From an uncultured Alphaproteobacteria bacterium (lineage in GTDB: Bacteria > Pseudomonadota > Alphaproteobacteria > RF32 > CAG-239), in assembly GCA_934229625.1 (NCBI GenBank), contig CAKQDU010000008.1:3937-67936 (forward strand): 64,000 nt of DNA, read 5' to 3'. The notes beneath the pieces are model-generated. The model was not told the DNA's origin and searched no databases. It saw only the letters and a program-made list of their open reading frames with translations. This document shows positions 58,858 through 64,000 of the stretch, piece after piece. How positions within the stretch are numbered: position 1 is the stretch's first letter; each line of letters begins with the position of its first letter. The translations under genes and the position numbers were made by a program.

Positions 58858-60160
58858 TGTGTTTCTCCATCATTTTAACCTTAACGATTCCGTCCACAAA
58901 GCGGATATGCAATTCATCGCAGCGTTTCGCCTGAGTAGCCGAATACAGCGTTTTAAACTGTCCGTCCGAAACCCAAGCAAACCCGCGTTTCAGCACCGAT
59001 TCTACCGAAACAGAATCCAGACGCAGAGCCAAATTTTTCAGGCTTTCTTTCTTAGCGTCAAACAGATTCTTAATATAAAAAGGTTTCAAATTCGTCAATT
59101 TTAACAAATTATCTTTATCTTTCAGCAAATTTGCAAACGCCAATTTCAGCCGCTCGCTACGGTCATCTATTTTTTGCTGATTTTCCAGCACCAACTGCTC
59201 CAGAGGCGGAATCCCTCGCCCCAACGCCTCCACATATTGCTTAAATTCACTCATATAGCGAGTAACCGCATTCTGCATACGTAAATCCGCAGTCAACAAT
59301 GTGTTGTATATGTCTTTTTTGACAGGAACAGCCAACTCCGCCGCACCTGTCGGTGTCGGAGCCCGTAAATCCGCCGCATAGTCAATCAGCATGGTGTCGG
59401 TTTCATGTCCAACCGCCGAAATCAGCGGAATAACCGAATCATAAACCGCTCGCACCACAACTTCTTCATTAAACGGCCACAAATCTTCCAAACTACCGCC
59501 TCCGCGCGCCACAATCAATACGTCCGGACGATTTTTATCCCCCAACGGCAAAGCATTAAATCCCTTAATCGCCGCGGCAATTTTCTCGGCAGCTCCTTCG
59601 CCTTGCACAGGCGTCGGCCACACAATAATGCGGCTGGGAAATCTATCGCGCACCCGATGAATAATATCTCTGATAACCGCACCGGTCGGACTGGTTATAA
59701 CACCGATGGTCTGCGGAAGATATGGAATAGCTTTTTTATGCTCTTGAGCAAACAAACCCTCGGCCAAAAACTTTTGTTTGCGTTCTTCCAAAAGTTTCAG
59801 CAACGCACCTTCGCCGGCGATTTCCAGTTTTTCTATCACCAATTGATAGGACGAACGCCCGTTAAAAGTTGTGATACGTCCGCTGGCAATCACTTCTATT
59901 CCATCTTCAATTTTAAGCGGCAAAGTATTTGCCACACCGCGCCAACAAACGGCGGCAAGCAGAGAATTTTCATCTTTCAGCGACAAATACCAATGTCCGG
60001 AATCCGCGCGCTTAGCTCCAAAAATTTCGCCTTTTACCCGCACAAATGCAAACGAATTTTCCACCAATTTTTTAATAGCGGCAGAAATTTCGCTCACAGT
60101 ATATTCTTTTATTTCCGGCATCATATCAATCATAAGCGGCATAATAGCGTATTTAGCCAA
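58823..60160 (-). CDS. xseA: Exodeoxyribonuclease VII large subunit
   Basis: 445 residues: OB-fold (YTVSEISAAIKKLVENSF, VRVKGEIFG), then the catalytic domain with GVITSPTGAVIRDIIHRV, RGGGSLEDLWPFNEE and ISAVGHETDTMLIDYAADLRAPTPT. The C-terminal region is a long coiled coil. Degrades single-stranded DNA with XseB, which is not in the window. The start is uncertain: TTG at 60160, or ATG at 60142, 60133 or 60121. Confidence 0.94.
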   Translation of the reverse strand: MAKYAIMPLMIDMMPEIKEYTVSEISAAIKKLVENSFAFVRVKGEIFGAKRADSGHWYLSLKDENSLLAAVCWRGVANTLPLKIEDGIEVIASGRITTFNGRSSYQLVIEKLEIAGEGALLKLLEERKQKFLAEGLFAQEHKKAIPYLPQTIGVITSPTGAVIRDIIHRVRDRFPSRIIVWPTPVQGEGAAEKIAAAIKGFNALPLGDKNRPDVLIVARGGGSLEDLWPFNEEVVVRAVYDSVIPLISAVGHETDTMLIDYAADLRAPTPTGAAELAVPVKKDIYNTLLTADLRMQNAVTRYMSEFKQYVEALGRGIPPLEQLVLENQQKIDDRSERLKLAFANLLKDKDNLLKLTNLKPFYIKNLFDAKKESLKNLALRLDSVSVESVLKRGFAWVSDGQFKTLYSATQAKRCDELHIRFVDGIVKVKMMEKHNAVQGDLFDDL

Positions 60161-60221
60161 ATAATCAACCGCCTTTTATAATTTCTGCACGGATTTCAGC
60201 ACAATCATTTTCTGGCGGAAA

Positions 60222-61055
60222 TCAATCGTTAAAATTATTGCGCATAAATTGAATTTCTTCAGAATATCCGGCTAAATCATTGGGAGTTTCCAAAACAAAA
60301 GGCAAATGTTTAACCGCTTGATGATTAACAAAACGTATAAGCGCTTCCGCACCGATTTCACCATTCCCGATTTTGGCGTGACGGTCTTTGTTTGAGCCAA
60401 GCGACATCATGCTGTCGTTCAAGTGAATGGCTTTCAAATGTTGCAGGCCGATTATTTTATCAAATTCAGCCATTACACCGTCCAAATTATTTACGATATC
60501 ATAACCGGCGGCAAAAACATGGCAGGTGTCCAGACAGACGCCAAGTTTGTCTTTTAGCTCAACACCGGCGCGGATTTCTGCCAATTCTTCAAAACTACGC
60601 CCGATTTCCGAACCTTTGCCGGACATGGTTTCCAACAAAACAATGGTGTTTTGCTCCGGTGTCAAAATACGGTTCAATAAATCGATAATCATAGATATAC
60701 CGATGTTCACACCTTGTCCGACATGCGAACCGGGATGAAAGTTGTAGTAGTTGTGCGGAACAAGCTCCATACGCTTGAGGTCATCGGCAAAAACCATCTC
60801 GGCAAATTCTCGGGTTTGCGGATTATCCGAACACGGATTCAGCGTATAAGGCGCGTGGGCAACAACCGGCGCAAAATGATTTTCAGCTGCCAAAGCGCGG
60901 AATTTTGCCACATCAGCAAGGTCTATATCCTTAGCCTTTCCTCCCTGCGGATTGCGGGTGAAAAATTGGAAAGTATCGGCATTGATTGACAATGCTTCTT
61001 TGCCGATGTGGGCAAAACCTTTGGAAATTGATAAATGACAACCGATATGCAGCAT
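60222..61055 (-). CDS. nfo: Endonuclease IV (AP endonuclease)
   Basis: 277 residues, TIM barrel with three-zinc centre; cuts at abasic sites. Markers: HPVVAHAPYTLN-like VVAHAPYTLN, NFHPGSHVGQG, ETMSGKGSEIG, VCLDTCHVFAAGYD and HLNDSMMSLGSNKDRHAKIG. Length is normal. Confidence 0.95.
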   Translation of the reverse strand: MLHIGCHLSISKGFAHIGKEALSINADTFQFFTRNPQGGKAKDIDLADVAKFRALAAENHFAPVVAHAPYTLNPCSDNPQTREFAEMVFADDLKRMELVPHNYYNFHPGSHVGQGVNIGISMIIDLLNRILTPEQNTIVLLETMSGKGSEIGRSFEELAEIRAGVELKDKLGVCLDTCHVFAAGYDIVNNLDGVMAEFDKIIGLQHLKAIHLNDSMMSLGSNKDRHAKIGNGEIGAEALIRFVNHQAVKHLPFVLETPNDLAGYSEEIQFMRNNFND

Positions 61056-61061
61056 TTTTTC

Positions 61062-61505
61062 TTATTCAATAATCAAAATCAAACTATCTTTAACGCCCAC
61101 AACTTTAGCCGTGTCGCCTTGCTTAAAAGCTTTTTGACAAGAGGCCAGCCAATATGTGTCGCCGATTTTTACTTTAGTGCGATTATCTACGGCGTTTTCG
61201 GCAACCGTAACCAACTGTCCGACATATTGTTCGGCGGTATTGTTCAAATTTTTATATTCGGCAGGAATCTGAGCCTTGTTGAAAACATAGCGATACACCG
61301 CGACTCCGATAACTGCAAAAATACCTGAAGCAATGGCAAATATAATCAGCTGAGTCGTAAACTCAAGCGGCAGAAAACACAAGGCAATTCCCACAACAAA
61401 AGCGGCAAAGCCAAACCAGATTAAATATACCCCCGGCACAATCAATTCCAGCAACGAAAGCATCAAACCGGCTATTATCCAATTTACAACAGGAGAATCA
61501 AACAT
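61062..61505 (-). CDS. NfeD-like membrane protein
   Basis: 147 residues: two to three N-terminal membrane helices (WIIAGLMLSLLELIVPGVYL, WFGFAAFVVGIALCFL) and a C-terminal OB-fold (QYVGQLVTVAENAVDN, WLASCQKAFKQGDTAKVVGV). Short NfeD proteins pair with SPFH proteins; its partner is the gene 6 bp upstream. Confidence 0.88.
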   Translation of the reverse strand: MFDSPVVNWIIAGLMLSLLELIVPGVYLIWFGFAAFVVGIALCFLPLEFTTQLIIFAIASGIFAVIGVAVYRYVFNKAQIPAEYKNLNNTAEQYVGQLVTVAENAVDNRTKVKIGDTYWLASCQKAFKQGDTAKVVGVKDSLILIIE

Positions 61506-61511
61506 TATTTA

Positions 61512-62450
61512 TTACTCCTTGCTTGTCGATTTTTTAGCGGCTGTCTTACCATTCATTACATCTTTTACCAACTCGGAAATTCCGGCGACGGTACCCATAA
61601 CCTGTGTGGTATCAACAGGCAGCATCAGCAATTTTTCGTTTGGAGAAGTCACAATACCTTGCAAAGCGCTGATATATTGCTGTCCCAAAAAGTAAGAAAG
61701 TGATTTAGGGTCGCCTTTGGCGATGGCGTCAGAAATAAGTTTAGTCGCCATAGCTTCAGCCTGTGCAGAACGCTCGCGAGCTTCTGCCTCGCGAAAAGCG
61801 GCTTCTTTTTTACCTTCGGCTTCCAAAATTACAGACTGTTTAGAACCTTCTGCCTGCAAAATTTCGGCTTGGCGCAGACCTTCTGCCTCCAAAATATTAG
61901 CGCGTTTTTCGCGTTCGGCTTTCATCTGACGAGCCATAGCGTCAATCAAATCTTTTGGCGGAGTAATATCTTTAATTTCCACACGGGTAACTTTTACACC
62001 CCACGGAATAGTGGCTTCATCAACCACGGAAAGCAGTTTTTGGTTAATGATGTTGCGCTGTGACAACAGTTCATCAATCTCCATACTACCGATAACCGTA
62101 CGAATATTTGTCATCACCAAGTTCATAATGGCATAGTCCAAATCTTCCACCTGATAAGCAGCTTTTGTGGCATCTTGAATTTGGTAGAACAGCACACCGT
62201 TGACGGTCACCATAGCGTTGTCTTTTGTAATAACTTCTTGAGAAGAAACTTCCAAAACCTGTTCCTTGCGATTGATTTTTGCACCGATAGTCTCCAGTAC
62301 AGGAATTAAAATATGGAATCCCGGATGCAAAGAACGTGTAAAACGTCCAAAATTTTCAACAGTATATTCATATCCCTGACGGACAATCACAACAGATTTG
62401 ACCAAAACCGCAAAAACAAGGACAATCAAAACAATAGCTAAGGTTTCCAT
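61512..62450 (-). CDS. SPFH/Band 7 family protein (QmcA/stomatin-like)
   Basis: 312 residues: N-terminal membrane anchor, SPFH domain (VRQGYEYTVENFGRFTRSLHPGFH, VEIKDITPPKDLIDAMARQM) and a long Ala/Glu coiled coil with repeats (ILEAEGLRQAEILQAEGSKQ). Forms membrane microdomain scaffolds and often guards FtsH or other proteases. GGAG precedes the ATG. Operon with NfeD. Confidence 0.92.
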   Translation of the reverse strand: METLAIVLIVLVFAVLVKSVVIVRQGYEYTVENFGRFTRSLHPGFHILIPVLETIGAKINRKEQVLEVSSQEVITKDNAMVTVNGVLFYQIQDATKAAYQVEDLDYAIMNLVMTNIRTVIGSMEIDELLSQRNIINQKLLSVVDEATIPWGVKVTRVEIKDITPPKDLIDAMARQMKAEREKRANILEAEGLRQAEILQAEGSKQSVILEAEGKKEAAFREAEARERSAQAEAMATKLISDAIAKGDPKSLSYFLGQQYISALQGIVTSPNEKLLMLPVDTTQVMGTVAGISELVKDVMNGKTAAKKSTSKE

Positions 62451-62576
62451 AATTTTCTCCTTTACAAAAATAATAACAATACAAAGAGTGTAGCTACATT
62501 TCGGATAAATTACAACAAAAAAGATATGCCTCTATAAAAAAATTACAGAAGATGTGTTTTTTTATTATTGCAGATA

Positions 62577-63716
62577 TTATTTAAACAAATCTTTTATGCG
62601 GTCAAAAAAGCTTTTCAGCTCAGGTTGACAAGAATCATCTTTATTTTCGGCGCGAAAAGCTTCTATCAGCTCTTTTTGCTTTGCATTAAGTTTTGTCGGA
62701 ATAATCACTTTGGCGCTGACATACAAATCTCCGCGGCGCTCTGAATCATACAAGCGCATACCCTGACCTTTGACTTTTATGAGCGTGTCATTTTGAGTGC
62801 CGGCCGGAATTTCCACCTTAACTTTTGTTCCGTCGATTGCCGGAATTTCCACCGTACCGCCCAAAATAGCGCAGCTGACAGAAATTGGAATCGCCGTATA
62901 TAAATCATCACCGTGACGCTCATAGAGTTTATGCGGCTCAACAACTATACCGACATATAAATCTCCGTTTTCTCCGCCGTGTACACCAGCCATACCCTCT
63001 CCGGCAACACGAATACGCATGTTTGTTTCTATACCGGCTTTTATGTTGATTTTTAATTTTTTATTGATTTTCACCTGACCTGCGCCGCGGCAATCCGGAC
63101 AAGCATCTTTAATCACACGCCCTGTTCCTTTGCAAGTCGGACAAGTTGTTTCAAAAACAAAAAAACCGCCTTGTTGGGTGCGCACTTTGCCGCTGCCTTT
63201 ACAAGTTGGACAAACTTCCGGTTCTTTGCCGTTTTTAGTGCCGTGACCGTGGCAGGTTTCACATTCTTTGGTTGTCGGAATAACAATTTCTTTTTCAACG
63301 CCGTTGAAAGCTTCTTCCAATGTGATATTCAGATTATAGCGCAAATCGCTGCCGCGCTGGCTATAAGAACGCTGACGGCCTGAGTTTCCGCCCATAAATT
63401 CCGAGAAAATATCATTGAACACATCGGCAAAACCGCCACCCGTAAAATCGAATCCTCCGCCAAACGGATTACCGCCTCCCATTCCTCCGTTGGCAAATGC
63501 GTTTTTACCATATTTGTCATAAGCGGCGCGTTTTTGTTCATCCTTCAAAACTTCATACGCTTCATTTATTTGCTTAAATTTTTGTTCAGCCTCTTTATCA
63601 CCGGGATTTCTGTCCGGATGATATTTCATTGCTTGTTTGCGAAATGCTTTTTTGATTTCGTCAGCGCTGGCTGTCGTGCTTATTTCCAGCAAATCATAAT
63701 ACTCTGTTTCAACCAT
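62577..63716 (-). CDS. dnaJ: Chaperone protein DnaJ
   Basis: 379 residues: J domain with HPD (MKYHPDRNPGDKEAEQKF), Gly/Phe region (GGMGGGNPFGGGFDF), four zinc repeats (CETCHGHG, CPTCKGSG, CPTCKGTG, CPDCRGAG) and the C-terminal client-binding domain. All hallmarks of a type I DnaJ. DnaK is not immediately upstream; instead there is a non-coding stretch, terminator and tRNA end. Confidence 0.96.
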   Translation of the reverse strand: MVETEYYDLLEISTTASADEIKKAFRKQAMKYHPDRNPGDKEAEQKFKQINEAYEVLKDEQKRAAYDKYGKNAFANGGMGGGNPFGGGFDFTGGGFADVFNDIFSEFMGGNSGRQRSYSQRGSDLRYNLNITLEEAFNGVEKEIVIPTTKECETCHGHGTKNGKEPEVCPTCKGSGKVRTQQGGFFVFETTCPTCKGTGRVIKDACPDCRGAGQVKINKKLKINIKAGIETNMRIRVAGEGMAGVHGGENGDLYVGIVVEPHKLYERHGDDLYTAIPISVSCAILGGTVEIPAIDGTKVKVEIPAGTQNDTLIKVKGQGMRLYDSERRGDLYVSAKVIIPTKLNAKQKELIEAFRAENKDDSCQPELKSFFDRIKDLFK

Positions 63717-63949
63717 TTTTCTCGTCCAATTATTTTACATATCCTTTACTTAGTTTTTTTATTTAGCAAATGCAAGCCAAAAACAAAATCTTACACGTTT
63801 TTAACAAAAAAACAGCTGATAACCGTTAACAACTATGTCTGACACATCTAAATAACTGAATCGGCTTTTTGCCTCACCGGCGTACTTCCGTCCGCCTCTT
63901 GTCCTGGTCAATCAGCTTCCTCGCTGATTCTCATTCTCACTCCAATTCC
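63717..63949. other. Region without coding genes
   Basis: No credible gene. It holds a small AATCAGC/GCTGATT hairpin (63910-63929) and a GC-richer stretch unlike the AT-rich flanks (63860-63905). This may be the remnant of a repeat or of an element adjoining the tRNA. No promoter for dnaJ is clear. Confidence 0.4.
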
Positions 63950-63981
63950 AAAAAAAGCTCATCTAATGATGAGCTTTTTAT
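63950..63981. terminator. Terminator beside the tRNA
   Basis: A 10-11 bp stem AAGCTCATC/GATGAGCTT with A- and T-runs, so active in both directions. Confidence 0.8.
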
Positions 63982-64000
63982 TGGTCGGAGTGACTGAATT
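63982..64000 (-). tRNA. 3' end of a tRNA, probably tRNA-Pro (partial)
   Basis: The minus strand ends GAATTCAGTCACTCCGACCA. The CCA, the acceptor strand CACTCCG with discriminator A, and the T-loop end GAAT fit a tRNA whose 5' end would be CGGAGTG, as in proline tRNAs. Only 19 bases are in the window. Confidence 0.5.

Noticed and set aside
1..64000. CRISPR array, insertion sequence or restriction-modification genes
   Set aside because: No regularly spaced repeats, no transposase-like protein and no methylase or nuclease pair were seen.

Overview
The window is a 64 kb piece of an AT-rich genome whose housekeeping genes look alphaproteobacterial: the ffh-rpsP-rimM-trmD-rplS operon, an M23 peptidase-bactofilin-smpB run, uppP, xseA, nfo, lolA, a PhoR-like kinase and an HU gene. 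Several small pilin-like proteins carry the same RSMIEMLGV membrane anchor, which I associate with uncultured, gut-associated Alphaproteobacteria. That assignment is inference, not a search result.

Layout: 0-6.5 kb holds the argS 5' part, a lipoprotein, a nitroreductase, lolA, an MsbA-type ABC exporter and a family-2 glycosyltransferase. A structured non-coding RNA sits at 6.55-6.75 kb. From 7.4 to about 23.4 kb is a compact prophage-like cluster of podovirus type on the minus strand. It has a portal, terminase, scaffold, HK97-type capsid, head-tail adaptors, tail fibre and collar, holin, SleB-type lysin and GroES-like co-chaperonin, plus a divergent HTH regulator, but no integrase or replication gene. 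23.5-31 kb carries priA, a MazG-like gene, mutS, a sensor kinase, HU and a MORN-repeat lipoprotein. 31.6-48 kb interleaves core operons (macAB, M23-bactofilin-smpB, the ffh operon) with five pilin-like genes, an orphan pilin leader and an inverted pilin fragment. 48.2-51.9 kb is a set of duplicated small accessory cassettes, each with its own promoter and terminator. 52-64 kb is mostly housekeeping (AmpD-like amidase, pgeF, deoB, tRNA-Leu, uppP, M23 peptidase, xseA, nfo, nfeD-SPFH pair, dnaJ, and the 3' end of a probable tRNA-Pro).

Three observations stand out. (1) Three loci (6551-6749 minus, 32330-32548 plus, 47777-48034 minus) encode RNAs with one shared architecture: a sigma70-like promoter, two nested long-range stems, internal hairpins, and an intrinsic terminator just after the closing stem. 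The stem sequences differ while pairing is kept. Two of the three precede pilin-like genes. (2) Three pilin-like genes share a near-identical 5' cassette in which a good start codon and RBS are followed by a seven-unit CT repeat. The reading frame from that start stops after 18 codons, but losing one CT unit (or gaining two) would join it to the pilin, so this is a candidate phase-variable locus. (3) The phage cluster has intact structural, packaging and lysis genes but no recognisable integration or replication functions, and could be a domesticated, gene-transfer-agent-like element.
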